Below, piece by piece: positions 23,160-34,192 of a stretch of DNA of 64,000 bases. The stretch lies in the NCBI GenBank assembly GCA_012845835.1, contig JABAKD010000026.1, positions 13,156,111 through 13,220,110 of the forward strand, given 5' to 3'. This DNA is from Undaria pinnatifida. Its lineage: Eukaryota; Sar; Phaeophyceae; Laminariales; Alariaceae. The notes beneath the pieces are model-generated. The model searched no databases, had not been told where the DNA came from, and worked only from the letters and a program-made list of their open reading frames with translations. How positions within the stretch are numbered: position 1 is the stretch's first letter; each line of letters starts with the position of its first letter. The position numbers were made by a program, and so were the translations under genes.

Positions 23160-24445
23160 TCATGATAATGCCGTTTCCATTTATGTTTGCGTACAGCGCA
23201 TGTTCTCTGCGCGTACACAAGATTTCCCCAGGGTTCTCTGCTGTAAAGAGCGAGTTCGTATTTCATGCCTTTTTAGCGACAATACAAGACGTGTTGGCAA
23301 AAGAGATATCGGAGAGATGGAGCAAAAGCCGACGTTGACTCCTTTTAACACCGCACTCCCAATAGGGGGACGAAACACTTGGAAGTAGACCAGGATCACA
23401 TTGGGAGTTGGAAATTGGTTAATCCTTAATTAACGCCGCTTTGGAGGTGCACCGGCTTTTTTGGAGAAAACTGCTCGGAATTAGGGTGTGGCAACGTTTT
23501 TACAGTGATGCACGGGTTAATTGGTACCTGGTACTTACTGGACCTGGACCCTTTTAGCACCACAGTTCTGACACGGGGATAACATTTTAACGGAGTGCAA
23601 TTTACGGTTGTTTTCAGTTCCGACATGGGGATAAAACACTTTGAGTGATGAAACACTTGGAGTTATAGATCAGGAAAATTTTTAGGAGTTGGACATGGGT
23701 TAACCCCTTGGTCGCTGCCAAGAAAAAAAATCCACGCCAATTCCAACTAGTGTGTTTTCCCCAAACCGATTACATCAGAGTTGTACAAGGGGGGCGTCTA
23801 ATCTATTGTACGACGAAAACGTAGCCGGAAGGGTTTTTTGCTGTCATTTTACTCCGTGCTGTGTCTGTTTTCTTCACATTAAAACCGTTCTTTTCTACCA
23901 GACGTGCAGCTCGACCGCTGTGTATTGCTGCTGTTTGTATATAGCTCATAGCTCGAAAACGTTCTTCCGCGCTTTTCAAGTTGAAACGGTAGCTATACCT
24001 TGAATATATGATACAGGAAGGCTATTTTTTTTGGTCATGGGTACGTGATGTATACCTGGTACCTTTTTATCGCGTTTTAACGCTAGTAGTGCGGGTGTCT
24101 GGGGCAGGTGCAAAGTGACGCAGTTGTGCTGCGCGTTTTCATCGAGCGTAACCCCCCCCCCCCCCCCCCCCGTCCTTGCCCTATTAGCGCTAACCCAACG
24201 AAACCCAATGAACTACAGTAGTAATGCAGGAATAAGCAAGTACGTCTCGTGCACATTACTCGTAGAGCAGTTGCGACTCAATCTTTTTCTGGAAGATGTA
24301 CTTTCTGGAAACGTTTGGGGGTGATTTGCAATGAAACTCATGCCAAGGCGGCAAACAAATTCTAGGCGGTCACATATGTTGTATACCTCAGCTATAGAAA
24401 AAATATACTTCAGCAGGGAGGTCGACCAAAAACGTTTTTTTTTAT
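23160..24445. other. No recognisable gene
   Basis: Contains a poly-C run at 24152-24171 and ATAACAC/AACACTTGGAG-type imperfect repeats (23360-23700). No assignable frame. Confidence 0.5.
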
Positions 24446-24449
24446 CAAA

Positions 24450-24561
24450 ACTCAGCTTTGCAAGCTGCGTGTGATACTTCGATCGCTCGTATTACGGGGT
24501 GTGTACTCTCGTGAAGGATACAGGTCGGTGAGTCCCCTGCAAATACCAGGGTCAACAGGGC
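24450..24561 (-). mobile_element. Family A fragment, copy 7
   Basis: CTTTGCAAGCTGCGTGTGATAC, GATCGCTCGTATTACGGGG and CCAGGGTCAACAGGG, reverse orientation. Confidence 0.75.
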
Positions 24562-25056
24562 TAAGGCATTCGGATTTGTTCTGCGCACGCACAATATTTC
24601 TACCTCGCACGGACGATATATACACACCTAGAGGTACTTAAATACATTCGTGGTACGTATGTATTCGTACATGTACATGCCGGTATCGGTACCATAGCAC
24701 AAAAAATAAAGTGCGGATGTCTCGTGTAGGTGCTGACTGGCTGCAGTTGTACATTCACATGTATTATACAAGATATATGGCATGATATGACGCGCTCTTT
24801 CGCCAACTACGCGCCGTGGGTAACGTTTAATCGTTTTATTCCTCCACTCTTGACTTTCGATTCTCGATTCTCGACAGATATTATACTCCGGAGTATATGA
24901 TATCATGACATTTTTGGTATGCCCGAAGTCAAAAAATAATTTTATGAGTCGACATCGATTGCCCTGGGTGTCTTAGGTTTCACCGTCAACGCGCACACGC
25001 CGGGATTAAGTTTCAATGATTTTATATGATATCATTCTAGACTGCTTGGCCGTTCG

Positions 25057-25215
<159 letters not shown>

Positions 25216-25429
25216 GTTACGTAGGGTATCCACCTCCGTCTATTTCGTGTTCGTGTTTTATGATAACTTTGATTTTATATAAAATCATTCTCGATACGTC
25301 AGCTGTGAGTTCGGCAAATTTAGGGTCGTTTATGTTGTTTGCCATGCAAAAACCTGAAAGATGAGTAAAATAAAAGACGAATGGTAATCGTATTCTAAAT
25401 TCGGTGATGTCGGCTGGTAGTTATACCCC

Positions 25430-25505
25430 TACGCGCGATCGAAGCATCACACGGCGCTTGCAAACGTGGAATTTTGATTAAAACTTTGATCTTAGCTGAG
25501 GTGTC
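25430..25505 (+). mobile_element. Family A fragment, copy 8
   Basis: ACGCGCGATCGAAGCATCAC, GCTTGCAAA and TTTGATCTTAGCTGAGGTG; diverged. Confidence 0.6.
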
Positions 25506-25630
25506 CTTTTCATTTTTTCTCAACATAACCTTTCTTGCTGGGTCCTTGAATCTTGGGCCTTCCTTTTTTTGATAATCCTTGGTTTAGTCTTCTTGATGGC
25601 TCCTTGAATTTCGAGTCTTGGACGTTCCGT

Positions 25631-25889
25631 TGTGAAGTGATCGGGCGGGGACACAAGAGAATATCCCCTGCCTCGGTGATTACTCGCTTTCTTAGCCTCT
25701 GAGCAAGACGTAGCAGAGGAACAGCTTTATTGTTTCCACCAGAGCCCTGGATAACATCTCATTTGGCGGGCTCCGTCCGTGTCTCATTTTATGACTATCT
25801 CGAATACAGAGCGTCATCCCATCGAACACAAAAACTGCCAATTACTTTGAGACCTCGCAAATTCCGGCCTTCCGGGCCATACCTCAACA
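25631..25889 (-). mobile_element. LTR-like segment 1 (~259 bp)
   Basis: Read on the - strand it begins TGTTGAGGTATGGCC and ends CACTTCACA, with AATAAA near its middle. It aligns over its length with 58912-59172. Ends TG..CA and a poly-A signal fit a solo LTR. No target duplication or internal region is visible. Confidence 0.5.
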
Positions 25890-26426
25890 ACATGCTACTA
25901 CTACTGTAGAGGTCCACCGATTTTTGCCCTTTGGGTGGGGGTGATCACTTGAAGATCTCCGTAACCCATCCAAAAATCTGACTTTTGGGCAAACTGAATG
26001 AGGTAGGTGCAAGTTGATGAAGTCAGACTGTTGGCCTAGGCAGAAACCGTTTCAGCCCAGAAGAGGTGTACCGCAATACCTTTACCGTAGAACGCTTGTC
26101 TTCCCGTCTTGATAAAGCCCCCTCTTTTACGTTCAACTCCGTTAGGAGGGCATCTCCGCGGTACGTAGCTAGTCCGCGGTTTGGGGGCAAACTCTACAGC
26201 AAGCAGTGGTAGTCGTGTGTGTGTCGTCTCAACATTAAACTGTTCTTTCTACATGCCCAACGACATCAGTACACCCAGTCTCCGTGCTGATTCTTCATAC
26301 TAGAGAGATATACAATTTCCCTCCAGTAGAGCTCACCACTTTTCCGACGACATGGTTGACGCACGCTGTTCGCGAGACGCAGGGGGTTCCACCCTATGAT
26401 ACAATGGTTGGTTGTTGCGTTTCATG
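25890..26426. other. No recognisable gene
   Basis: Ordinary sequence without a long frame or a match to the other families. Confidence 0.5.
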
Positions 26427-26446
26427 GGGTTAGGGTTAGGGTTAGG
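26427..26446 (+). repeat. Interstitial telomere-like (TTAGGG)3
   Basis: Three uninterrupted GGTTAG units. TTAGGG is the telomere repeat of brown algae. Confidence 0.8.
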
Positions 26447-26483
26447 ATATACTCGGAGTATATTTTAAAATATTGTGTATAAC

Positions 26484-26720
26484 TTAATATTTGAGTATGT
26501 CAACCATTTTCTCGAGTAGGCCGTATTGGTAAGATACCCTCACATTTTCTGTGGCCCAGACTGCTGTGAGACAGAGTAAACCATACGGCAGTCGCAACTC
26601 CTCAAGCAGAAGGTAAGGCAAGTGAAATGCTAGAGCGTACTGGGTACGAGCACACCACAAAACAAGCCAGTCCATAGAGACTAATAATGGTAAAAACATT
26701 TTTTGAAGAGAAAAAAACAA
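26484..26720 (-). CDS. Unidentified 78-codon frame
   Basis: Hydrophobic frame with SMDWLVLWCARTQYALAF and LPYGLLCLTAVWATENV. It looks more protein-like than most short frames here (mixed composition, no repeat), but I recognise no family and see no neighbours or splice partners. It could be a transposon relic or chance. Confidence 0.15.
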   Translation of the reverse strand: MFFSLQKMFLPLLVSMDWLVLWCARTQYALAFHLPYLLLEELRLPYGLLCLTAVWATENVRVSYQYGLLEKMVDILKY

Positions 26721-26789
26721 AGAAGCAAAAAATAAGGAAAAAAACGCGTGCTATTATTAATGCGATTAAGGTATAATGGGTTATTTTGT

Positions 26790-26885
26790 TTTCATTTTCT
26801 GAACGACGGGGCCTCCTTAACCCAGAGTCGTCGTGTTGTATGGAATGTTTTCGTTTTGCGATAAAATGTTACCGAGCAAGGTATT
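26790..26885 (+). mobile_element. Family D fragment
   Basis: CTGAACGACGGGGCCTCCTT, AACCCAGAGTCGTCG and GCGATAAAATG. Confidence 0.55.
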
Positions 26886-27332
26886 CCTAGTGTAGTGTGG
26901 CATTCGTTTGTCTACTGGAGAGTGGAATTTTTTTGTTTTTTACTCCTTCTTACCTGATACTTATTTTTGTGATGTAAAGAGCTCCCTCCTCCAGCGATTT
27001 TTTTTTTTTTATCCATCCTCGGGCGGATGGAGAAAATTAAAGCTTTTAAAGCTCACCATACACTTCCACGTGTCATCACAATTTCACTCAATTGCATTCG
27101 CAATCCAGCGCTGCTAGCTGGCGTGTCCTTTGGTTCCCGTGTTCTGGCGATAGTTCGGGCTGTCCCTACCGGTGGCCCCCGTTACTATCGAGGGGCGTCG
27201 GAAAATATTGGCGAACCTCCACCGCAGCCCGTGTCTACTTGAAGGAGTGGTGTCGTAGGATCATGTTTGCCGCGCTAGAAGTCCTTTGTCGATAAAACTT
27301 CTTGGCTGACTTCCTTGAGGGCCTCCGTAAAC

Positions 27333-27704
27333 TGTTGTAAGGCTTAGTTTGGGTAAGCTATTGGTTAACCTTTTGCAAGTGGTCAAACGGACTAATACCC
27401 CACTAATACCTTAACAAATGGCGTCGTCGACAGACCATGGGTTTTTTGGGTCATGGGTTCGATCCCCACCATCCACAATAATAAACTTTTCAGATTTTCC
27501 CATGTCGAACTTGAAAAATACTCCTCCTGGTATCCCCAGGGAATGAAACTGCTTGGATAATTGACAGGTCCGCCCGTGTATCCGACCGACCTGCTATCCC
27601 GCCGTTTCAGGGGGGGAGAGTGTTATAAAGCTTAGTTTGGGTAAGCTATTGGTTAACCTTTTGCAAGTGGTCAAACGGACTAAAACCCCACTAATACCTT
27701 AACA
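27333..27704 (+). mobile_element. TRIM retroelement with 84-bp LTRs
   Basis: LTRs 27333-27416 and 27621-27704 start TGTT, end AACA and differ at only a few bases. Two bases after the 5' LTR comes TGGCGTCGTCGACAG, a primer-binding-site-like sequence. A purine tract (CAGGGGGGGAGAG) touches the 3' LTR. AAAC flanks both sides, suggesting a 4-5 bp target duplication. The 204-bp interior has no coding capacity, as in terminal-repeat retrotransposons in miniature. Confidence 0.88.
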
Positions 27705-27868
27705 AAACTCTACGAGATGTACGACATACTTACTGTCACCTAACGCGTTAGTGCCATCATTATGGCTCGTTGCAGGCTTATTTTAGTGTCCATGACTACC
27801 ACCAGGTGTTGGCTATTAGGTGTTGACTCAAGACAACCTACTATAAAACGAGCGACACCGTTGTAGTA

Positions 27869-27921
27869 AGCAGCTCGCAAAGATGAGTACCGACCCTAAC
27901 TTTGTCAAACTCACAGCTGGC
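27869..27921 (+). mobile_element. Family A-related fragment
   Basis: GCAAAGATGAGTACCGACC and AAACTCACAGCTGG, diverged. A similar piece is at 41400-41446. Confidence 0.55.
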
Positions 27922-28169
27922 GTTGTTGGAATAATTTCATAAAACACAAAACGGTTCTGCTATTATAATAGATTGCATTTGTTATTTCTGTGCTTGTTGC
28001 CATCGAACAATTACTCTGCAGTAAATGGGTTTCAAGCTTCAAAACGCTGAAATCACTCGTAACATCCCGAAATAAGAAAACCTCGGTGAAACCAAAGGGA
28101 ACCTATCCATGATATGGACAAAATCTAACTGCCCTCTAGATGCCACTACTATTAACACAGCAGCAGGGG

Positions 28170-28345
28170 TGTTCCCCAATAAGGCGGCCTGAGTAAAGGC
28201 TAGTAAGGCGGTATCCCCATACAAGGCGGTCGCGACTGAGGAACTGCACTCCTAACCTGGGACGAAAAAGGCGGCTTCCCACTACAAGGCGGTCGCACTG
28301 CTCTGGCACACCACCACCTGCCTCACTGGGGAACCCCTGTTGCAT
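28170..28345 (+). mobile_element. Family K repeat, copy 1
   Basis: CCAATAAGGCGG, AACTGCACTCCTAACC, GCTTCCC.CTA.AAGGCGGTC and GGCACACCACC, matching 43625-43835. Confidence 0.62.
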
Positions 28346-28382
28346 TGCAGCAGTAAAAACGGTCCAATGCCTCGTATATATA

Positions 28383-28585
28383 CGCACAGAGACTGATTAA
28401 CATCACCCTGTTGACCCTGGCACAAGCTATTAATACTACACTGCGATAGTTTCCAAGGGGAGTCGCCGACCTATATCCTTAATGAGGACACACGCACGGT
28501 AATACGCGCGATCGGAGTATCACACACAGCTTGCAAAGATGAGTTTCTCGACGAAATCTTCGATCTCATAGCTGGAGGACTGCAT
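28383..28585 (+). mobile_element. Family A element, copy 9
   Basis: From CACAGAGACTGATTAACATC through GGGGAGTCGCCGACC and CGCGATCGGAGTATC to GATCTCATAGCTGGAG. Confidence 0.87.
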
Positions 28586-29100
28586 TCTTTATTTTTATAA
28601 TGTAGTGAATGCAGGGACGGAGGGGCCAGCGGGCGATCGGTTCGACTTGAATAATACCAGATTTCCACATGATGTTATGTCATGTTTACATCATGTAATT
28701 TGATAATATCGCTGCAGTAATGGCGCGCATGGTGCTACACCATGTTGAGTTGCGCATTGCCATTTTTTTCAAGGCCAGTTTGTGGGTGGTGAGATATACA
28801 GCTCCCTCTGTCAAGCAAGGTGTCAAAGAATAATTAGAAACACACTCTCTATCTTACGACGTACGCACACTGACCTCAGCCGTCAGGAAGCATGGCTGAG
28901 GGCGTGTATATACGTCATGTTGCATGGTGCTACATCATGTTACAAAACATACACGATATTTTGCCATTTTTTCTCCATGCACATCCATCCACACCAACAT
29001 CCAACACACTTTGGTTCTTCAGTTTAGTTTTCTGGTACAGCCAGCGGCGCGCGTGACATGAAAACCGAGTACCCCGATGAAGATGAAACCTCTCGTCTCC
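28586..29100. other. No recognisable gene
   Basis: Two CATGGTGCTACA.CATGTT repeats at about 28729 and 28923; nothing else assignable. Confidence 0.5.
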
Positions 29101-29119
29101 CCGGGGCAGGCAATTCATT

Positions 29120-29455
29120 CAGCCGTCAGATTTTGTCCCTCTCAAAAACGGGTTTTATATAGTATCCGTGCACAGATTGATTCAACATCACCCTGTTGAC
29201 CCCGGTACAAGCTACTATTACGGGGGACCATAGTAAATAGGACCAAATATTGTTAGTCAAAATAGGGAAATATATTGGTTTTTGTGTGTACCGTAGGTCC
29301 TATTTACTATGGTCCCCCGTAATAGGCAGTTCTAAGTAGTAAGAGGAGTTGCCGGCCTATATCTTTATTGAGGACAACACATTCAGCAATACGCGCACAC
29401 AGCTTTCAAAGATGAGTTCGACGAAATCTTCGATCTCACAGCTGGATGGAGTGTA
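29120..29455 (+). mobile_element. Family A element, copy 10, carrying a nested MITE
   Basis: Left part to 29214 and right part from 29326 join to a normal A element. The 111-bp insertion between them is listed separately. Confidence 0.87.
29215..29325. mobile_element. 111-bp MITE with perfect 30-bp inverted repeats
   Basis: 29215-29244 and 29296-29325 are exact reverse complements (starting CTATTACGGGGGACC). If the outer TA is the target duplication, the termini are TTACGGGGG, which would fit a Tc1/mariner-like donor. The 51-bp interior is AT-rich. Confidence 0.9.
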
Positions 29456-29459
29456 ATTT

Positions 29460-30090
29460 GAATTTAGGAATGATGAAACAAATGCACTACGAGTAGTACA
29501 TGCACCAATATAGGGAAATGGCACGTGGCATTATTATTAGTATTACAAGGGCTCCGCATGAGTGTCGGCGTATGCCGGCACCCATGCTTAGGGTAGGACA
29601 GGGCAGCACTTCGAATTGTTCGATTCAATACTTGGTAGAGCAAAAAAAGTCACCACACACAATCATAGTTTGCGCGTACAGTATGTAAGGTAATGCCAAG
29701 AGTTCGATATAGACTAACAGTCATATCAATGTACGGCTATTAATACGGCTATTAATAGCTACCGATTTTTGAATGAGTCCGATTCCGAGCTTCATTCATC
29801 AGATTTCGATCGAATAAATCCGAGTACACGCCGACTGACCCCTTAGTCTGGCGACGAAACGTCTCGAGTGCGTTTCTTATGATAGTTTTCCCAATCGAGC
29901 ATCCGGGGCCAGCAAGATGACTGACCATGTCCGCTGCGTGTGATTAGAGAAGTTGTAAGGACCAATTGCATAATACAACAGCAGTCAGGCCAGATCGAGT
30001 CGATCGGTGCAAGTTGCTTGAGTATCATATTACTACAGCAGCAGTAATACACTTCACTTTTTTTCTTTTCCCCATCACATTTTTTGTGAT
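29460..30090. other. No recognisable gene
   Basis: Only short frames; no repeat match found. Confidence 0.5.
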
Positions 30091-30094
30091 GCTC

Positions 30095-30425
30095 GCGTTA
30101 CTCTCGCCCTCCCAGTAGTATAACTTAGATCCGGGGTCATAGCGGGCTCCCCTCCCCTCTCCCCACTACGGTACCTGCCTTAATTTTTATCGCGAGAAGA
30201 ATTCAACATTTTCTTCCCTCGTCGATTCGCGTCGATTTGTACCTACCCACGCTGCTAGGCGATTTCAGCAGTCAGTTTATCATTTTTTTCCCATTTATAT
30301 CTGCAAGCAAATAACGCCAACAAAGCTCACAACGGTGGTTATTTAACTCAAGGACCAACGCTAGTGTTGTTAATAGTAGTAGTATTCGAGTGTAACCCCA
30401 CTAGACCACCGGGAAGACCGGCTCT
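30095..30425 (-). mobile_element. Family B element with degenerate tRNA-like end
   Basis: B body (CTCCCAGTAGTATAACTTAG, TTTTATCGCGAGAAGAATTC, TCCCTCGTCGATTCGCGTCG, CCCACGCTGCT) followed by CCACTAGACCACCGGGAAGA, which matches the tRNA-like head at 44975-45000. Confidence 0.7.
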
Positions 30426-30437
30426 ATATCACTTTCT

Positions 30438-30730
30438 GCCCCGGTGGCGTATCAGGTTATATCCTCGAGCCTGGTATAGGTCAGCTTCGTGAGTTCGAAC
30501 CCCCCCGAGTGCGTACTCGTATAATTTTTCGTCTTGTGCACTATTTGACTTGCGGAAAGCGCGAGAGCGTGAGTTAGCAACACTCGATGAAAAATCGACG
30601 ATCAGTGGGTGCTGAACCCTATGCGCCAAAAAAAATGAAGGCAATAACCGGGGGGGGGAAAGGGAAGGACGACACCTGTGACCGCGGCTTCTATGTCCAG
30701 AAGCTGAAAAGTATAAGTGTGCCAAAAAAT
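30438..30730 (+). mobile_element. tRNA-like SINE, copy 3
   Basis: GCCCCGGTGGCGTATCAGG, GAGTTCGAACCCCCC, GCGAGAGCGTGAGTTAGC and CCAGAAGCTGAAAAGTA; the tail is degenerate (AAAAAATATAGAAAA). Confidence 0.88.
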
Positions 30731-31162
30731 ATAGAAAAGTCTCTGGGAGAGATGATCAATCAGCAATCAGCAGCAAGCCGCACGTCAAGTACGAAGCAAC
30801 ACAAACTTATTTGTCAGTTACGTACCAACACGACCGCTTGCACTTGACCGGCAAACGAGTACAGCAACGGAGTCAGGGACCACAACAACAAAGCACGCCA
30901 TCGTACTGTCTACTGACCACCACCTTCGAGTGGCGCCGCTTAACAACAGGAGGAACTTGTATAGTACAACCCTCGAGGCCCCGGGGACGCAGCCACTCGC
31001 AATGCTGCTGTGCGGCTTTTCCTGGCGCAGTAATCGTAATCACTTCTACCTCCTCCTCGTTTAGTCATGCGTGCGCTTGCCACGTCTATATCCATGTATG
31101 TACGTGTACCTACCGAAATTCAATAAACAAATACTCTACTATGATTCCTACCGCAGTACTAT

Positions 31163-31991
31163 CCTACCCACCATGCAAGACTCCCTTCATAAGGATAAGA
31201 AGGGGAAAGAAAAAAAAGAAAGAAAAAAATAAATTCACGGAAAAATCAAAGTACCAAGACATCACATTCCGAGCAGCCGCAGCAGTTGGCGGTACGAGTG
31301 GCATAGATAGAAAGGTTCCACCTACTAGTCGGCCTGGTACCTTGCTACCCTGTCTGCGGTCTCCTTCCTACTTTCATCTACCGCGGTTTCCCTTCTACTC
31401 CTCCTGTCCCCCCCCCTGCCCCCATACCCTTGTGCGGTGTTCCTTCTACCCCTCCTGCTGCCCCCCCTCCCCCCGTTCCCTTCGACACCACCCACGGCGG
31501 ATGCGCGGCGCTGTCTACTCAGCTTTGCCTCATCCTCGTGCCACCTGCCCATGAACCGTTCAGCTGCTTCGAGGACCGGACTCGAAGCAGCTGAACGGTT
31601 CATGGGCAGGTGGCACGAGGATGAGGCAAAGCTGAGTAGACAGCGCCGCGCATCCGCCGTGGGTGGTGTCGAAGGGAACGGGGGGAGGGGGGGCAGCAGG
31701 AGGGGTAGAAGGAACACCGCACAAGGGTATGGGGGCAGGGGGGGGGACAGGAGGAGTAGAAGGGAAACCGCGGTAGATGAAAGTAGGAAGGAGACCGCAG
31801 ACAGGGTAGCAAGGTACCAGGCCGACTAGTAGGTGGAACCTTTCTATCTATGCCACTCGTACCGCCAACTGCTGCGGCTGCTCGGAATGTGATGTCTTGG
31901 TACTTTGATTTTTCCGTGAATTTATTTTTTTCTTTCTTTTTTTTCTTTCCCCTTCTTATCCTTATGAAGGGAGTCTTGCATGGTGGGTAGG
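31163..31991. repeat. 829-bp near-perfect palindrome (411-bp arms, 7-bp spacer)
   Basis: Arms 31163-31573 and 31581-31991; paired positions sum to 63154 at both ends and at the centre, so there are no indels. Spot checks show no mismatch. The spacer is GACCGGA. The same 130-codon frame therefore occurs on both strands (31325-31717 -, 31437-31829 +); its second half is an Arg/Gly/Glu-rich stretch (GGRGGSRRGRRN). Either a very recent inverted duplication or an assembly fold-over. Confidence 0.93.
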
Positions 31992-32235
31992 TGACGAGCC
32001 TGTTTTATTTGGCCCTCCCAGTCTTCCTTCTTTTACTTGTTTCTTTTTTCCGGGGTATTTTTTCCCTTTCTTTCCCCCTTGCATGTCCATTTTGGCTCAT
32101 GCTCGGGGTATGTTTCTGTCTCCCGAGCTTTGGCTCCCCTTTTTATTTATTTATTTATTTATTTATTTTGTCTTGGTTTCTTTCGTTGTTTCTCTCTTTT
32201 ACAAGGTATTTTGGTTTAATGAGAAGAACACAAAG

Positions 32236-32392
32236 GGGGGAGGGGGGGAAACAGGAGGAGTAGAAGGAAAGCCGTCCAAGGGAATGGGGGCAGGGGGGGC
32301 AACAGGAGGAATAGAAGGGAGACCGCGGTGGACGAAGGCAGGAAGGAGATGGCAGACAGGGTAGCAAGGTACCAGGCCGACTAGTAGGTACA
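32236..32392 (+). repeat. Diverged direct copy of the palindrome's right arm
   Basis: GAAGGCAGGAAGGAGATGGC, GACAGGGTAGCAAGGTACCA and GGCCGACTAGTAGGT match 31775-31833 with G-rich upstream units. It shows the arm sequence pre-existed as a dispersed or tandem repeat. Confidence 0.82.
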
Positions 32393-32760
32393 TAGCACTT
32401 TTCGTCTTTTTCTGGGGTATTTTTTTTCCCCTTTGTTCCCTCCTTGCGTGTCCAGGTTTTTGGCTCGTGTTCGGATTATCTTATTTTGGTTTTACTTTAC
32501 TACATTTTATTTCATTTTATTATGTTTCTTTCCCGAGCTTTGGCTCTCCTTTCCGGTTGGGTTGTTTCTTCGATTTCCCCTTCATTTTGTTTGTTTCATT
32601 TTTTGTTTTTATTTTTATCTTTGTTTTTATTTGTTTTCTTATTTTGTTTTTGTTTTTTGTTTTGTTTTTGTTTTTGTTTATTTCGTATTTCTCTCTTCCA
32701 ATGTATTTCTGTTGCTGACGTATGTATGTTGTGCCTGTCGTACCCAGTACTAGGGCATGA
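32393..32760 (+). other. T-rich region, no gene
   Basis: TTTTGTTTTTGTTT-type simple sequence yields long Phe/Val/Leu frames that look like membrane proteins but follow from composition. Confidence 0.7.
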
Positions 32761-32794
32761 CATTGCGTTGTCGAATGCATTACGATGCATTATC

Positions 32795-32924
32795 TCTGTG
32801 TCGTGGCTTGTGACCACAGAGCTGATCTTTCTAGGGTGAAGAATCAGTACGGACACTGGGTGTGCTGGATGTCGACGAGTAGAAGAACGGTTTAATGTGA
32901 AGAACACACACACACACACGGTAT
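32795..32924 (+). mobile_element. Family J repeat, copy 2
   Basis: CTCTGTGTCGTGGCTTGTGACC, GGACACTGGGTGTGCTGGATG and AATGTGAAGAACACACACA. Confidence 0.65.
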
Positions 32925-33085
32925 CATGCAATTCGACGCGAGTCGACGAGGGAAGAAAATGATGAATTCTTCTCGCGATAAAAATGAAGACACTTACCGA
33001 AGTGGGGAGGGGGGCGAAGGGCCCGCCATGTGACCCCGGATCTGAGTTTATACTGGGAGGGAGGGCGGGAGTATAGTGCGAGGAT
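32925..33085 (-). mobile_element. Family B body copy
   Basis: Reverse orientation: TTCGACGCGAGTCGACGAGG, TTCTCGCGATAAAAATGAAG, ACCCCGGATCTGAGTTTATA. Confidence 0.72.
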
Positions 33086-33174
33086 ATTAAATGAGATGGA
33101 AGAACCAAACAAAATAAAAAGTGCCCCAAATTGCCCGCGTGCTATTGCGGTTGGCATTGCGCGGCGAAATCACC

Positions 33175-33310
33175 CTGCTGTACTTGCAATGTGTATCTCT
33201 GTCTCGTAGGTTGTGACCACAGAGCTTGTCTCTCCATGAGGCATCAGCACGGGCACTGGAAGTGCTGAATGTAAATGGGCGTGGAAATATCAGCAACACC
33301 CACAAGTGTA
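33175..33310 (+). mobile_element. Family J repeat, copy 3
   Basis: CTCTGTCTCGTAGGTTGTGACC, GAGCTTGTCTCTCCATGAGG and GGGCACTGGAAGTGCTGAATG. Confidence 0.65.
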
Positions 33311-33337
33311 ATATATCATAAGAATATTGATACACTG

Positions 33338-33521
33338 CAGCTGTGAGATCGAACATTTTGTCGAAACTCATCTTTGCAAGTTGTGTGTGATACTCAGATC
33401 GCGCGTGTTACCGGGTGTGTGTCCTCATTAATGATATAGGTCGGCGACTCCCCTTGGAACTACAGCAGTGTAGCTTGTACCAGGGTCAACAGGGTGATGT
33501 TAGTCAGTCTGTGCACGGGAA
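33338..33521 (-). mobile_element. Family A element, copy 11
   Basis: CAGCTGTGAGATCGAACATTT through GGTCGGCGACTCCCCTTGG to GTCAGTCTGTGCACGGG, reverse orientation. Confidence 0.87.
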
Positions 33522-34080
33522 CTTCAAACTCCTTGTATAGACTATGAGATGCAATAAGCTTTGCAAAAAAATATTTCCATTTTTTTTTGTATTTTTATGC
33601 AGCCTGCGGCGGGAGTGATGCAACACGTCCATTCTAGATGAAGCATGAAACGTTCCTCCTTTCCAGGGCTGGTATTTGTTCACAATAATTATTTACGTGG
33701 CATACGAATACAAAATAATAAATTCATACAGGATATATATATATATCACATTTTTCGCAGGTTATTGTGGTATTGGTCATGTGGTAGACTAAAATGGGAC
33801 ATGATGAAATGACACATCATACCGGTATGGACAAAAGTGACCCCAAAAAGTTTTCGCTGCTTCTAGTTTCAGTATTACCGATCTTATTACCACCTAGTTC
33901 GAGACAACGGTTGGTATTATCTCCGCGCGAACTCCTCGACGCCATCTGACATGTTCCAAGAAAGTCGACAGGCGGTCGGGTTCAGCGCTCCCCAAGTAAG
34001 TGTGTGCGTGCTTCATTTTGTTATGTACGGCTCAGGTTCAACATAATGGTTGATGGTCCACTCTCCTCGCTCCTCGTGAA
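33522..34080. other. No recognisable gene
   Basis: A 41-codon open segment between AG (33872) and GTAAGT (33996) reads as an exon-like stretch but matches nothing I know and is in the wrong phase for the epimerase. Confidence 0.4.
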
Positions 34081-34087
34081 CGATGGT

Positions 34088-34107
34088 ACTAACCCTAACC
34101 CTCTAAC
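34088..34107 (-). repeat. Short telomere-like (CCCTAA) tract
   Basis: CTAACCCTAACCCTCTAACC, about three units with one variant. Confidence 0.65.
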
Positions 34108-34192
34108 CCCAGCCCCGGTCGGAGGGTCGAAGTGTCCCGTAACTACGTCGTGGTGACGTCACTGGAAGTGAAATGGTTTAAAAGACAACAAT

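Noticed and set aside
31325..31829. Pair of identical 130-codon genes on opposite strands
   Set aside because: They are the same sequence read on both arms of a perfect palindrome; low-complexity Pro and Arg/Gly composition.
31991..32840. Membrane-protein-like frames
   Set aside because: Phe/Leu/Val richness comes from T-rich DNA in all three frames.
33873..33995. 41-codon exon-like open segment with GTAAGT
   Set aside because: It ends in phase 0, whereas the epimerase needs a phase 2 donor, and it has no WSC cysteines.
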